The notes beneath the pieces are model-generated. The model ran no database searches, was not told where the DNA came from, and saw only the letters and a list, made by a program, of their open reading frames with translations. The position numbers were made by a program, and so were the translations under genes. This document shows positions 1 to 9,062 of a DNA stretch of 52,579 nucleotides, in pieces (the first letter of the stretch is position 1; every line of letters begins with the position of its first letter). Source of the stretch: Prochloraceae cyanobacterium (GTDB taxonomy: Bacteria > Cyanobacteriota > Cyanobacteriia > Cyanobacteriales > JASJDA01); NCBI GenBank assembly GCA_030065265.1, contig JASJCW010000001.1, positions 1 to 52,579 of the forward strand, written 5' to 3'.

Positions 1-366
1 AAAAGCTTCACCGCGATGGGGACATCCCACAGCTACTAAAACGCTAATTTCCCCGATCTGCAAACTGCCAATGCGATGATGAATGACAATAGTATTAGTA
101 TCTTGCCAGTTTTGGCGAATAAAAGCTGCGATCGAGCGAAATATTTCAATTGCCATTGGTTGATAAGCTTGATACTCCAAATATTTTACCGCTCGACCGT
201 CGGTGCGATCGCGCACTGTTCCACTCATTAAAACCACAGCCCCGTTGCCAGAATTATCCGCAAGTCGATACACTTCTTCGATGGATAGGGGTGCAAAACT
301 TATTACCAAGCTATCTTGATTGGTGTTATTGGTTGACTTGTTAAAGTTTTTGATTTCAAAGTTCAT
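1..366 (-). CDS. moaE: Molybdopterin synthase catalytic subunit MoaE (3' end cut by window)
   Basis: MoaE is the large subunit of molybdopterin synthase. With MoaD it puts two sulfurs into precursor Z (cPMP) to make molybdopterin in the cytoplasm. The reverse strand reads open for 122 codons from an ATG at 366 to the window edge, so the C-terminus is missing. The family blocks are clear: GTVRDRTDGR around residues 46-55, LEYQAYQPMA just after, then HHRIGSLQIGE and VAVGCPHRGEAF at the truncated end. The HHR and HRGEAF blocks line the active site in the family. The C-terminal lysine-containing segment that completes the active site lies outside. The gene is read leftward, so its operon partners are also outside the window. 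Confidence 0.93.
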   Translation of the reverse strand, partial: MNFEIKNFNKSTNNTNQDSLVISFAPLSIEEVYRLADNSGNGAVVLMSGTVRDRTDGRAVKYLEYQAYQPMAIEIFRSIAAFIRQNWQDTNTIVIHHRIGSLQIGEISVLVAVGCPHRGEAF

Positions 367-633
367 TTTGAATTTAAATCCTGCTGAAATTAGCTTTTTA
401 ACTATTTTTTTAATTCAGTTAAAAACTTTCTGTTGTTAGATCGAATTTTCTGGTTGAGAGGATTTTTGCTCTTTTCTAGATCGGGCTAAAGTTACTTTAT
501 TTATCTCGATCGGGAATTCTAGATTTAGAGTATCCCCATTTTACGTCTAGCTAAGAAGTTGTTAAACGTCGCTTTTAACACCTCTTCTTTCATGATTTTA
601 GGTTGCTGTTAATTTTTTCAGGATTAAATAATT

Positions 634-921
634 ATGAATCAGCGTTTAATTCGCAAATTTCACCGTCAACTTGCACCGATTCTTTTTTTACCTCTATTTG
701 TTACTGCTTTGACTGGCATGGCTTACAGAATAGCAGATATTGGTTTAAAAATTCCCAATCGCAAGATTCACTTTTTGATGGAAATTCACAGAGGCTCTTT
801 TTTGGGGCAATTTCAACTCGGTTATTTACTTCTAAATGGATTGGGTTTGGTAGTGATGTTATTTACTGGTATTTATATGCTGAATATGTTTTTTAGTAAA
901 CCAAAATCTCAGAAAAAATAA
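634..921 (+). CDS. Small PepSY-type transmembrane protein
   Basis: A 95-residue membrane protein. It starts with a short basic stretch (MNQRLIRKFHRQL), then a hydrophobic helix at about 13-32, a linker with IHRGSFLG, and a second helix at about 65-87, ending in a lysine-rich tail. This is the layout of the short cyanobacterial proteins related to the PepSY-associated transmembrane family, in which a His-Arg follows the first helix. A weak purine-rich site (AGGA) lies about 10 bases before the ATG. It stands alone: the next gene is more than 200 bases away. The precise role is not known. The family link is from sequence resemblance alone. Confidence 0.75.
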   Translation: MNQRLIRKFHRQLAPILFLPLFVTALTGMAYRIADIGLKIPNRKIHFLMEIHRGSFLGQFQLGYLLLNGLGLVVMLFTGIYMLNMFFSKPKSQKK

Positions 922-1139
922 CTGAAATCGCAATTTTCTCGCGATCGCAAGATTTAATTAATTAAATCTCAAAAATATCATCCCTTTATCCCCAGTTCCA
1001 ACAGCATTAAGCCCGATTTCAAATTTTTCAATTTCATTTTGACTAGATTAACTAAAAATGAAATTAACATGAAATAAGCAAATAAGTAGTAAGCTACGAA
1101 AATAGTGACTTAAATTTTATTGATAATTTAGATTTAATT

Positions 1140-1661
1140 ATGGGCGGATTAAACTCCCCAAAAACAATTAAATTCTTGCAATTTTGGTTTGTCCCTTTAT
1201 TATTAATTGTGATTGCCTTACGACAACTGTTTTTAGTATCTACCGTGAAGCTAACTCCTTGGAAGGGGGGCGGTTTTGGGATGTTTTCATCCATCGATAG
1301 ACCCAGTAACCGCGTCGTAGAAGTTAGGGGTATAACTAAGTCGGGGCGATCTCTAGAAATAGATCTGGCTTTTGAAAATGAAGTTATTTCACCACAACAA
1401 CTAAAACTGATTAAAACCGTCCCCAAACAAGAATTATTAGAATTAACAGCAGAAAAAATTCTTAATTCAGACCTCCGAAAAACTCGAATTGAAGGAATAT
1501 ATCGCTTGCAAGCAAAAGATAAATATTCCGATCTTCCTGGAGAATCTACTTTCAATCTCGAGGCAGTCAAAATTAGAATTTGGCATTTACAATACGATAG
1601 TAATCAAAATATTATTTGGTACGAGCCTTTAACCGAAATAGTGGAGGCAAAACGTTCTTGA
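1140..1661 (+). CDS. Unknown single-pass membrane protein, first gene of a two-gene module
   Basis: A 173-residue protein with one N-terminal membrane helix at about 14-31, followed by a soluble domain probably on the outer side. Just after the helix comes the block WKGGGFGMFSSIDRP, which I take as the signature of this cyanobacterial family. The rest is mixed alpha/beta with no recognisable catalytic motif. Its stop codon overlaps the TTG start of the next gene, so the two are translationally coupled. The paired gene is a multi-pass membrane protein with some resemblance to HTTM/vitamin K-dependent carboxylase-like proteins. No function can be assigned. It is probably a partner or regulator of that protein. 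Confidence 0.8.
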   Translation: MGGLNSPKTIKFLQFWFVPLLLIVIALRQLFLVSTVKLTPWKGGGFGMFSSIDRPSNRVVEVRGITKSGRSLEIDLAFENEVISPQQLKLIKTVPKQELLELTAEKILNSDLRKTRIEGIYRLQAKDKYSDLPGESTFNLEAVKIRIWHLQYDSNQNIIWYEPLTEIVEAKRS

Positions 1662-2542
1662 ATATTATCCATCGATTAGACCGCGTTATTGCTAAAGTAA
1701 AAGAGCAACCAAAAGACCTCTTAATTTTAAGATTAACTGTCATTGCACTGCTATTATACAGCCCGCCTTATAATCCCCTCAAATCGATGGTGCTGCCAAT
1801 TTTGTGCGCTATCATGCTCGTTTCTTCTGATTTTTTGACTCGTAGATTTTTGTGGGCTGTATTAGTATTCTCTTTTGTTGCTACTAATGTAGCTTTCTGG
1901 TATGAATTTGATAACCATCATTATTTAACTAATTATTGGTGTATAGTTTGTCTTTTAGCTGTTAGAACCAAAAATGCCCGAGATATTCTTTCTTGGAATG
2001 GCAGATTATTAATTGGCTTGTGCTTTTTTTTTGCTACTTTGTGGAAAATAATCGCACTCCAATTCTTTGACGGATCTTTCCTGCAAGCGACCATCTTACT
2101 CGATCGCAGGCTAGAAATGGCCGCTTATTTATTTGGCGGTTTGCCGGCCGAAGTATTGTACAATAACCGGGAATTACTCGACTATTTTGCTGCTACTAGC
2201 CTCGGTCAAGAAGCCCTTTTAACAACTAGCCCGCAATTGGCTTTTTTAAGCGTCATTTTGTCTTATTGGACTATTCTCTGCGAGGGAATGGTTGCGATCG
2301 CCTTTCTTGTCCCTCAATTAAAATGGCTCTACGATCGCCGCGATTATATATTAATGTTATTCATTATTACAACTTACCCTCTAGTTCCCGTTGGTGGGTT
2401 TGCCTCACTTTTAGCCGTGATGGGTTTGGCTCAATGCTCTTGCGATCGCCCGAGAGTCCAATTTGCTTATTTGATTTTATTGGTCTTTATTCCCTTTTGG
2501 ATGGACATTCCACAAATTATTTTCGATCGTTTCTTAATCTAG
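1658..2542 (+). CDS. Multi-pass membrane protein, possibly HTTM-related
   Basis: A 294-residue integral membrane protein with about seven hydrophobic helices. I chose the TTG at 1658: GGAGG lies at 1643-1647, ten bases upstream, and the codon overlaps the stop of the preceding gene. The open frame extends further upstream but without a ribosome site. The region [14 protein letters not shown] near residue 80 recalls HTTM-domain proteins (horizontally transferred transmembrane, distant kin of vitamin K-dependent carboxylase), but the match is weak. The 3' end overlaps the end of pyrB on the other strand by four bases. Substrate and reaction are unknown. Confidence 0.75.
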   Translation: MNIIHRLDRVIAKVKEQPKDLLILRLTVIALLLYSPPYNPLKSMVLPILCAIMLVSSDFLTRRFLWAVLVFSFVATNVAFWYEFDNHHYLTNYWCIVCLLAVRTKNARDILSWNGRLLIGLCFFFATLWKIIALQFFDGSFLQATILLDRRLEMAAYLFGGLPAEVLYNNRELLDYFAATSLGQEALLTTSPQLAFLSVILSYWTILCEGMVAIAFLVPQLKWLYDRRDYILMLFIITTYPLVPVGGFASLLAVMGLAQCSCDRPRVQFAYLILLVFIPFWMDIPQIIFDRFLI

Positions 2543-3531
2543 CTTTTAGTGCTGCCGATTAAATACAATAAAGCCATTCGCACGGCTACCCCATTGGTGA
2601 CTTGTTGAGAAATTAAACTTAATTGAGGATCGTCCATTAAATCGGAACTGATTTCTACTCCGCGATTAACCGGGCCCGGATGAAGAATTTGAACTCCAGA
2701 TCGGCACAATTCGAGGCGATCGCGAGTGATACCATAAAGTCGATGATACTCTTGCAAACTGGGCAGTAAATTTTGGTTCATCCTTTCTTTCTGCAAGCGC
2801 AAAGTCATCACAAAATCAGCATTTTTTAAGGCTGGTTCGAGCTGCCAATCAAGTTTTAATAATTTAGCGCGATCGTCTTCGACCATTTCTGAAAATAATT
2901 TTGGCAATAAAGTTGGCGGCCCGGCTAAATGAACTTCTGCTCCTGCGGCTGTTAAACTCCAGATATTAGATCTTGCTACTCGCGAGTGCAAAATATCGCC
3001 AACAATAGCAATTTTTTTTCCTTTGAGTAATTCCAATCGAGGATCTTTCGAGTCTAAGAGACTACAAATTGTAAAAAGATCCAGTAGTGCTTGAGAAGGG
3101 TGTTCGTGTTGTCCGTCTCCAGCATTGAGAACGCTCACCCCCGCACCAAGATCGTCCATTGCTTTGGCGATCGTCAGGGGAACTCCTGCTTGTTTGTGAC
3201 GAATCACCATAATATCTGCACCCATCGCTAAATAGGTTTTCGCCGTATCTAAAATGGTTTCTCCTTTAGTCAAAGAAGAAGTTCCTGGCGAAAAGTTGAG
3301 AATATCTGCAGATAATCGTTTAGCAGCTAATTCAAAACTGCTTCGAGTTCTGGTTGAAGGTTCAAAAAACATATTGGCAACCACTTTTCCTTGTAAAGCG
3401 GGCACTTTTTTTGTCCTTCGGGAGAGGACTTCTCGAAAGCTAGCAGCCGTTTTTAAGATTGTTTCGTATTCTTCGGCAACTAAATCTATTAAAGAAATAA
3501 TATGGCGGCGACTCCAAGTAGTGTTAGCCAT
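2539..3531 (-). CDS. pyrB: Aspartate carbamoyltransferase catalytic subunit
   Basis: PyrB joins carbamoyl phosphate and L-aspartate to give N-carbamoyl-L-aspartate, the committed step of pyrimidine synthesis. At 330 residues it has the usual bacterial length. The carbamoyl-phosphate loop [13 protein letters not shown] is at 55-67 with the S-T-R-T-R signature intact, and the other active-site blocks follow: [22 protein letters not shown], and [11 protein letters not shown] near the C-terminus. The ATG at 3531 begins the typical N-terminus. No pyrI regulatory subunit gene is adjacent. The gene converges on the membrane gene to its left and overlaps it by four bases, with no room for a terminator, so antisense overlap of the transcripts is likely. 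Confidence 0.97.
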   Translation of the reverse strand: MANTTWSRRHIISLIDLVAEEYETILKTAASFREVLSRRTKKVPALQGKVVANMFFEPSTRTRSSFELAAKRLSADILNFSPGTSSLTKGETILDTAKTYLAMGADIMVIRHKQAGVPLTIAKAMDDLGAGVSVLNAGDGQHEHPSQALLDLFTICSLLDSKDPRLELLKGKKIAIVGDILHSRVARSNIWSLTAAGAEVHLAGPPTLLPKLFSEMVEDDRAKLLKLDWQLEPALKNADFVMTLRLQKERMNQNLLPSLQEYHRLYGITRDRLELCRSGVQILHPGPVNRGVEISSDLMDDPQLSLISQQVTNGVAVRMALLYLIGSTKS

Positions 3532-4007
3532 TCAAAATATAAAAATTTTACGGGTCTTGCTTGAAGATATCAGAACTGTGCCTAATTGTCGTGTTTGTGT
3601 ATTTATATAAACATTATTTGCTATTTCTGTTACTTTTAGCTAGGCGAAATAATCGCCTAAAACTAACTATTAACTAGCTTTGGGAGAATGCTTTATTTTT
3701 TATTATCTAACATACATCATTAAGTCTTTTGTCGCTATTCAGCCATTTTCTGGTTACTTGGGCTTCAATACTTATAGACGAACTAAGTCGAAGTCAATTA
3801 AAGATTTTTTCTGAGTAAATATCTCTAACTAGTGTTAATCTTTTTTTTCGATTTAGGTAGTAAATTGGCTAACTTAACACAAACAAATTTATTCTTTCGA
3901 GCGGTGCTTCGGCAAACAATTCAGATCGATTACAACTATGTTGTTTCTAAATAATTGCTTTAGTAACTAGCTTGATGTTGAATGTAAATTAAAAGGAATT
4001 ATCAACC
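3532..4007. other. Intergenic region, no gene seen
   Basis: About 475 AT-rich bases between the divergent pyrB and the small unknown gene at 4008. It must hold both promoters. I found no RNA gene, long inverted repeat or open frame worth reporting. Confidence 0.5.
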
Positions 4008-4301
4008 ATGAAAAGAGCAAATCAATTAACTCAACTAATCTGGGACTTTTGGAGAGAAGACAGAGACGAGTTAAAAAAGCTAATTCCTTTGGCAAATTGT
4101 AAGGTTTCAAGATGGTGGGGTGTTATACACATTCATTGTTGCGATCGAGAAACAGTTCGATCGATTATGGAAGCTGAGGAATTAATAGAACAGCCGACAA
4201 TAGAACTGAGATTAGCTAATAAGGTAAAGATTTGGTTTGACAATAATTTAGTTGCGGTTTTTAGTGTTAAATCTTCTAAAAAAATGGTGGTTCAAGAATA
4301 A
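4008..4301 (+). CDS. Small hypothetical protein
   Basis: A 97-residue soluble protein of unknown function. AAAGGA lies about ten bases before the ATG and supports the start. The N-terminal half is charged and helical (FWREDRDELKKLI), followed by a short segment with VSRWWGVIHIHCCDRE, and the C-terminal half is likely beta-rich. No membrane helix, signal peptide or known catalytic motif is visible. It is followed by a hairpin at 4353-4380 and stands as a single-gene unit. The codon pattern looks coding throughout. Confidence 0.65.
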   Translation: MKRANQLTQLIWDFWREDRDELKKLIPLANCKVSRWWGVIHIHCCDRETVRSIMEAEELIEQPTIELRLANKVKIWFDNNLVAVFSVKSSKKMVVQE

Positions 4302-4352
4302 TCAAAACCAAGAATTTCTCACACTACTTTAAAACACTCCCCAAATAATGAA

Positions 4353-4392
4353 AGAGAGCAACTTTTCTGAATCGCTCTCTCAACCTTATTTT
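4353..4392. terminator. Bidirectional hairpin terminator
   Basis: A perfect 7-bp stem AGAGAGC (4353-4359) with GCTCTCT (4374-4380) sits between two converging genes. T-rich stretches follow on both strands, though neither is a pure T run. It probably ends transcription of the unknown gene at 4008 and of the DoxX gene. Confidence 0.6.
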
Positions 4393-4432
4393 ATTAAGTT
4401 AATTAGAGTTTAGCTCTTGAAGTAACTATTGC

Positions 4433-4945
4433 TTACTTGTTAAGAGCAACTTCTTTAGCAGGAGCAGACTCGATTTTGTCTTGCATGTCGCTAGATTTGG
4501 AACTTAACCAACCATAAATCAAGGAATCCACGGAGAATAAGCCAGGGCCGTTAACTGTTAAGAATAAATAGCAAACTGCATAAAGTCCAGCTAACTCAAT
4601 GCTAGTAACGCTTAAACCAGCCAATTTAATGTGGTGGTACATCGCTACAGACATTGTGAATAATAAGCCGAAAGCAGCAGGTCTTGTGAATAAACCTAGA
4701 GCAACTAAAGGCCCGGCTAATAATTCAGTGAAGGCGGCACAGTAACTAAAGAAGATCGGGAAAGGTAATCCAATGTATTGAACGTATGCGATCGCAAAGC
4801 CTTCGATGTTGCCTAGCTTATCTAAGCCATTGTGAATCATGAATACACCAGCAACAACTCGGAAGATAGTCCAAGCGATTTGGGATACGTAGTTGGTAGA
4901 AAAGTTGGGTCTAAAAATTGCTGTAGCGATAGATATGATGTTCAT
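4433..4945 (-). CDS. DoxX family membrane protein
   Basis: A 170-residue protein with four predicted membrane helices in the DoxX/SURF4-like arrangement. The family features are seen in order: WTIFRVVAGVFMIHNGLDKL (helix 1 with the conserved HG-x-DK), a second helix with AAFTELLAGPLVALGLFTRP, then MYHHIKL, and the fourth helix LAGLYAVCYLFLTVNGPG. The C-terminal tail is polar and charged. DoxX proteins are linked to quinone-associated or redox-stress functions in other bacteria. The exact substrate here is unknown. It ends in the shared terminator at 4353 and has a long untranslated region upstream. Confidence 0.9.
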   Translation of the reverse strand: MNIISIATAIFRPNFSTNYVSQIAWTIFRVVAGVFMIHNGLDKLGNIEGFAIAYVQYIGLPFPIFFSYCAAFTELLAGPLVALGLFTRPAAFGLLFTMSVAMYHHIKLAGLSVTSIELAGLYAVCYLFLTVNGPGLFSVDSLIYGWLSSKSSDMQDKIESAPAKEVALNK

Positions 4946-5622
4946 TGCTGTATAAGATTAATTAACTAAAACAAATGTTTACTTGTTGGACGTTCCCAAA
5001 CTTGCAATTTGGGATTCTCGAGCTGAAATTGCCTATTTTTAGTTACCTTACTTCTAGGTCTCATATTTTCATGTCCTGCCGAAACTACTAGAATATTTTT
5101 TGATTGCTTGCAGTTCTATTAAAGAGCAGATCTTCGAGCATTAATTCCCCTGCGGCCCAAGGTAGTTTAATTTATTTTTTTTAGTAAAGCTTTTTCATGA
5201 AACTTAGAAGGGACTATGACAGCCACTTAATTGTTCTTAGCTATAAAATGTTTTTATAACTTTAGACTTCTACAAGTCTCCTCGTTAGCGACTTAACAAC
5301 TTACTCCTGTCAAGTAGATTAAGTTCTTTGCTTTACCTTACTTAATATTGTAAACAAAAATTAAGGTAATGACAAGTACAAAAACAAAGTTTTTTAAAAA
5401 AAAGTAAAGTTGTGAAACCTATTCAGGCAAAATTGTTTATAAAGTAAAGTTCAAAACTTTATATGCAGTATCATCTTGCGAAACATTACTCAATATAACT
5501 GCTTCAACTCTCTGAGGAACAACTTTTTTTGCTGAAACATATGGCGATCTCCGAAAATCTTGGTAAGTAAAGTTGCTTATCATTAGTTTAGTAAAAATTG
5601 ATTTTTCAGAAGCATAAAAAAG
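4946..5622. other. Long intergenic region upstream of doxX
   Basis: About 675 AT-rich bases between the DoxX gene and the lipase gene, both on the minus strand. No convincing gene is seen. It holds three copies of a GTAAAGTT-containing element, listed separately, and T/A runs. The length suggests a regulated leader or lost genes. Confidence 0.5.
5401..5573. repeat. Three short direct repeats of (A/T)AAGTAAAGTT
   Basis: AAAGTAAAGTT occurs at 5401-5411 and 5441-5451 (40 bases apart), and TAAGTAAAGTT at about 5563-5573. On the strand of the doxX gene they read AACTTTACTTT. In such AT-rich DNA part of this could be chance. Confidence 0.35.
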
Positions 5623-6318
5623 CTAATTTGACAAGTAACAAATCCAAGATTTAATTATTTCTCGAGAACCGTACCAAATTCCCGACGCAGCAGGAGAGTG
5701 TCTCACGTTTTCTAGAGTTATATTATTAGCTCCTTCTAAGTGAGCGGCAACAACCGGAGTAATACCATCGCCCCAACAATTTCCAGTACCGCAAGTTAAT
5801 TGGTAACTGTTATAAGCCAACCAGCTACCCAACTGTCTTTTTCCGTATATAGCCTTTCCGGCGACACAAACATAATTAACATCTTCATAAAAAGCACCGG
5901 GATAATTATTTTTAACAAAATCTAAATTGCGTTTCGTCCAACGTTCTTTGCTGACGTGAGGAGTGCCGAGAGTAACTAAAGTATTGACTCGATCTCTTCC
6001 GTTCCAAATAGCGTTTCGATCTCCGTGGATGTCATAAGGAAATTCTCCGAGATAAATTCGAGCGATCCATCCTCCGGCTGAATGTCCGATCAAATTGACG
6101 CGAGATACTTGAAATTTATTTAATGCATTTTTTACGGTGCGATCGAGTTGCTGAATAATTGGAACTACAGAGCGACCACCTACTGTTGCTAGCCAATCTC
6201 TTTTTCGTAAAGGTACTGTGACAGTAGGAATATTTAATTGATTCAAATTTGTTTGAAAATCATCATACTCTTTTGAGCTGGCAAAAAAACCTGGTAAGAT
6301 TACGGTCGGTAGTGACAT
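5623..6318 (-). CDS. Alpha/beta-hydrolase, lipase or acyltransferase type
   Basis: A 231-residue alpha/beta-hydrolase. I start it at the ATG at 6318, where the sequence MSLPTVILPGFFAS gives the first core strand and oxyanion-loop glycine. The frame stays open to 6414 but those residues do not look like the family. The nucleophile elbow is GHSAGG with Ser80. The aspartate is likely in GDGITPVVAAH and the histidine in NVRHSPAAS near the C-terminus. The pattern recalls plant and cyanobacterial PGAP1-like or lecithin-acyltransferase-like lipases. No signal peptide is seen, so it is likely cytoplasmic. The substrate is not known. Confidence 0.87.
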   Translation of the reverse strand: MSLPTVILPGFFASSKEYDDFQTNLNQLNIPTVTVPLRKRDWLATVGGRSVVPIIQQLDRTVKNALNKFQVSRVNLIGHSAGGWIARIYLGEFPYDIHGDRNAIWNGRDRVNTLVTLGTPHVSKERWTKRNLDFVKNNYPGAFYEDVNYVCVAGKAIYGKRQLGSWLAYNSYQLTCGTGNCWGDGITPVVAAHLEGANNITLENVRHSPAASGIWYGSREIIKSWICYLSN

Positions 6319-6613
6319 AGAGAAGTAAAAATATATTAAATAACTGCTAAATGATACTTGATATGGTATTGTATTAGGCCTACAATTTGATTTACTGCAC
6401 TGTCGAAATTTCAATTTATCCTCTGATTTTCAGATCTACATGATTTTTCTAAAAATTTATTTTAAAGAAAAATAAACTAATTTGAATATTTTTAAAAAAT
6501 TATATTGAGAATTGTTTAAACTTTAGTTTCAAACCTAAAGATGACTCCAGCGATATGATAACTTCTATTGGTACTGACTAATAATCTTGCAAGGTAAGAA
6601 GGGTTAAAATATT

Positions 6614-6814
6614 TTGAAAACACAATCAACTAAATCTCAAAACGAAATGTTTCGCGAGGACATTAGCGAATATGTAGCACAATTACAACTTCATATGACT
6701 TTACAGGCTCGCAACCTCCTTCCAACCCTTACTACAGCAACTAATAGTAGAGAGCAACTATTACACGAAACTCAAGCAAATATTGAAAAACTGGTTTCGC
6801 GTCAAAGATTATAA
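6614..6814 (+). CDS. Small hypothetical protein (uncertain)
   Basis: A possible 66-residue soluble, helix-rich protein read from a TTG at 6614, with AAGAAGGG about ten bases upstream. An ATG at 6647 would give a shorter form. Content is polar and compatible with a short coiled coil (LQLHMTLQARNLL). A perfect inverted repeat lies about 105 bases downstream. No family is recognised. It is kept because the ribosome site and codon use look plausible. Confidence 0.4.
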   Translation: MKTQSTKSQNEMFREDISEYVAQLQLHMTLQARNLLPTLTTATNSREQLLHETQANIEKLVSRQRL

Positions 6815-6919
6815 ATTGCTCCTAAGATATATCTTTAATTGTGAAGAAGCACTTGGTCGATCTAACAACTGATGCTACTTCAGTCGGATAATTCTAGTTA
6901 ATTGTTTATATTTGATTTC

Positions 6920-6947
6920 AAACTCTATGGTTTAAATCATAGAGTTT
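6920..6947. repeat. Perfect 10-bp inverted repeat, possible terminator
   Basis: AAACTCTATG (6920-6929) and CATAGAGTTT (6938-6947) are separated by eight bases. The stem is AT-rich and the following T run is weak. It may end the transcript of the small gene at 6614. The rest of 6815-7306 is AT-rich, holds no gene that I can see, and must carry the antiporter promoter. Confidence 0.4.
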
Positions 6948-7306
6948 AATTGTCGCTTTTCCATAATGATTTTTCAGCTTTATCAATTTAAATAGTAAAG
7001 TATTACATAATTTTAGATAAATAAGACATAATAGCAGTTGCACTTAAGATAGTTAGATTTATCGATATTAGACAATATAATCATTAAAGCTAGGATATAA
7101 AAGTTAGGGAAAGTAGAGCCACTCGTAAAAAATATCTCAAAAATAATAAAATCCTCAAAAAACTGCGATTAAATTTAAGGATTCTTGACATTGGTGTTTA
7201 AAAATATTGAAAGTGTCTGCTTAAACACAAACTAAGTCAACAAATATAAGAGAAATTTGGTTGAGACGCTGTAAATTATATAAAAGTGATTTGAAGCTCA
7301 AAATGA

Positions 7307-8779
7307 ATGATAGATTGTACTTTCTATCTCAATTATCTCTACTCAACCATTACCGATTATTCCGTGTTTACTAATTACCATTATCATCTTTTAGCAACGA
7401 CCACAGAAGCACTCACAGAATCAGAGAAAGGCTCGCTCATCCTCGCAGGAGTTTTACTTAGTCTAGTTATAATCTATTTTGCCAGCAAATTAGGAGGTGA
7501 AATTTGCGCTCGGATCAATTTGCCACCAGTGTTAGGCGAATTAGTTGGTGGCGTAGTAATTGGAGTTTCAGCATTAGGTTTACTTGTTTTTCCTGAAGGA
7601 GGTACTAATGCTAGCGACTCTCTAATTATTAACTTCCTAGAACAAACAGCGAATCTTCCGCCAGAAGCAGCCGAATCAATTTTTAAGTCTCAAAGTGAGG
7701 TAATATCATTACTGTCTGAACTTGGAGTAATTATTCTTCTATTTGAGATTGGCTTAGAATCAGATCTAAAAGAATTGATTCGAGTAGGCCCTCAGGCCGC
7801 AGTCGTTGCAGTTGTTGGTGTTGTTGTTCCCTTTGCTTCTGGCACGGCTGGTTTGATATACATCTTCAATACTCCAGCAATTCCAGCTATTTTTGCGGGT
7901 GCAGCTCTAACCGCAACCAGTATTGGTATCACAGCTAAAGTGCTGGCAGAAATAAATCGTCTGACATCTAAAGAAGGTCAGATTATTATTGGAGCTGCAG
8001 TTTTAGATGATATTTTAGGAATTGTCGTTCTTGCTGTAGTGGCTAGTTTAGTTAAAACTGGTGAAATTCAAGTAATCAATGTTGTTTATTTAATTATCAG
8101 TGCTGGTGCTTTCTTAATCGGAGCGATCGTAATTGGTCGTTTACTAAGTCCGTTCTTTGTCGAGTTAGTTAATAAGATGCAAACTCGAGGGGAATTACTG
8201 ATAACTGCATTAATCTTTGCCGCTTCACTTTCCTATATAGCTACTGTCATTCAATTAGAAGCAATTTTGGGAGCTTTTGCTGCTGGGTTAATTTTGGCGG
8301 AAACAGAAAAGCGTAAAGAACTAGAAGAACAAGTAATTCCAGTTGCAGATGTAGCAGTACCAATATTTTTTGTTTGCGTCGGTGCAAAAACTGATTTAGG
8401 CGTTTTAAATCCAACAATTCCTGCCAATCGAGAAGGATTAATTATTGCTGCTTTTTTAATTGTGGTCGCAATTATTGGTAAAGTAATCGCAGGTTTTGCT
8501 GTTTTTGGCCAAGGAGACCTCAACAAACTAGCTATTGGTGTAGGAATGATTCCGAGAGGAGAAGTCGGGCTTGTCTTTGCTGGAGTGGGAGCATCTAGCG
8601 GCGCACTATCAGAATCAACAGACGCGGCAATTATTATGATGGTAATTTTAACTACTTTTGTCGCGCCTCCTTTTTTAAGATTAGTATTTCAAGAGCCAAA
8701 ATCATCTTTAACAACAGCTAACTCAACTCAAGAAATTGCTGGCCAACCAACTTCAACTTCCGAGTCTCAAAATGAATAG
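7307..8779 (+). CDS. Cation:proton antiporter, CPA2 (NapA/NhaS3-like)
   Basis: A 490-residue integral membrane antiporter that exchanges Na+ or K+ for H+. It has a variable N-terminus of about 35 residues and then about 12-13 helices. The key block is TATSIGITAKVL followed by AAVLDDILG, with the paired aspartates at 234-235; a DD pair is the mark of electrogenic CPA2 exchangers. A second conserved block is GVGMIPRGEVGLVFAGVG near the C-terminus. The family includes cyanobacterial NhaS3, which is placed in plasma or thylakoid membranes, but I cannot tell which paralogue this is. The tail after 465 is polar. The ATG at 7307 overlaps another ATG in a different frame, so the exact start is open. 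Confidence 0.92.
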   Translation: MIDCTFYLNYLYSTITDYSVFTNYHYHLLATTTEALTESEKGSLILAGVLLSLVIIYFASKLGGEICARINLPPVLGELVGGVVIGVSALGLLVFPEGGTNASDSLIINFLEQTANLPPEAAESIFKSQSEVISLLSELGVIILLFEIGLESDLKELIRVGPQAAVVAVVGVVVPFASGTAGLIYIFNTPAIPAIFAGAALTATSIGITAKVLAEINRLTSKEGQIIIGAAVLDDILGIVVLAVVASLVKTGEIQVINVVYLIISAGAFLIGAIVIGRLLSPFFVELVNKMQTRGELLITALIFAASLSYIATVIQLEAILGAFAAGLILAETEKRKELEEQVIPVADVAVPIFFVCVGAKTDLGVLNPTIPANREGLIIAAFLIVVAIIGKVIAGFAVFGQGDLNKLAIGVGMIPRGEVGLVFAGVGASSGALSESTDAAIIMMVILTTFVAPPFLRLVFQEPKSSLTTANSTQEIAGQPTSTSESQNE

Positions 8780-8970
8780 ATATAAAGATTCAGTTTACTT
8801 TCGTAATACTTATTTTATGTTGTGTCAACCGTGAAACTAATGGAACTTGATTTTCGTCTTGTTTAGCTGATAATTACAGCAGGCTCGATAGGAAAATTGA
8901 CAACTAGCCAGTTAATGCTTTAATTACCTAAATAAGAATATCTATCGGCTTGTTTGTAAACAGCAAAAAA

Positions 8971-8998
8971 AATTTAAGTAAGTATAAATACTTAAATT
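8971..8998. promoter_or_regulatory. Inverted repeat upstream of the amidase gene
   Basis: AATTTAAGTA (8971-8980) and TACTTAAATT (8989-8998) form a perfect 10-bp dyad with an eight-base spacer, 64 bases before the amidase start. No T run follows on the plus strand, so a terminator for the antiporter gene is unlikely. An operator or leader hairpin is possible. Confidence 0.4.
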
Positions 8999-9062
8999 GA
9001 CTGGGGCGAAAATACATTACGCCAAGCTCTCAGCACTTAAATATCTGTGAGGAGTAACAATT

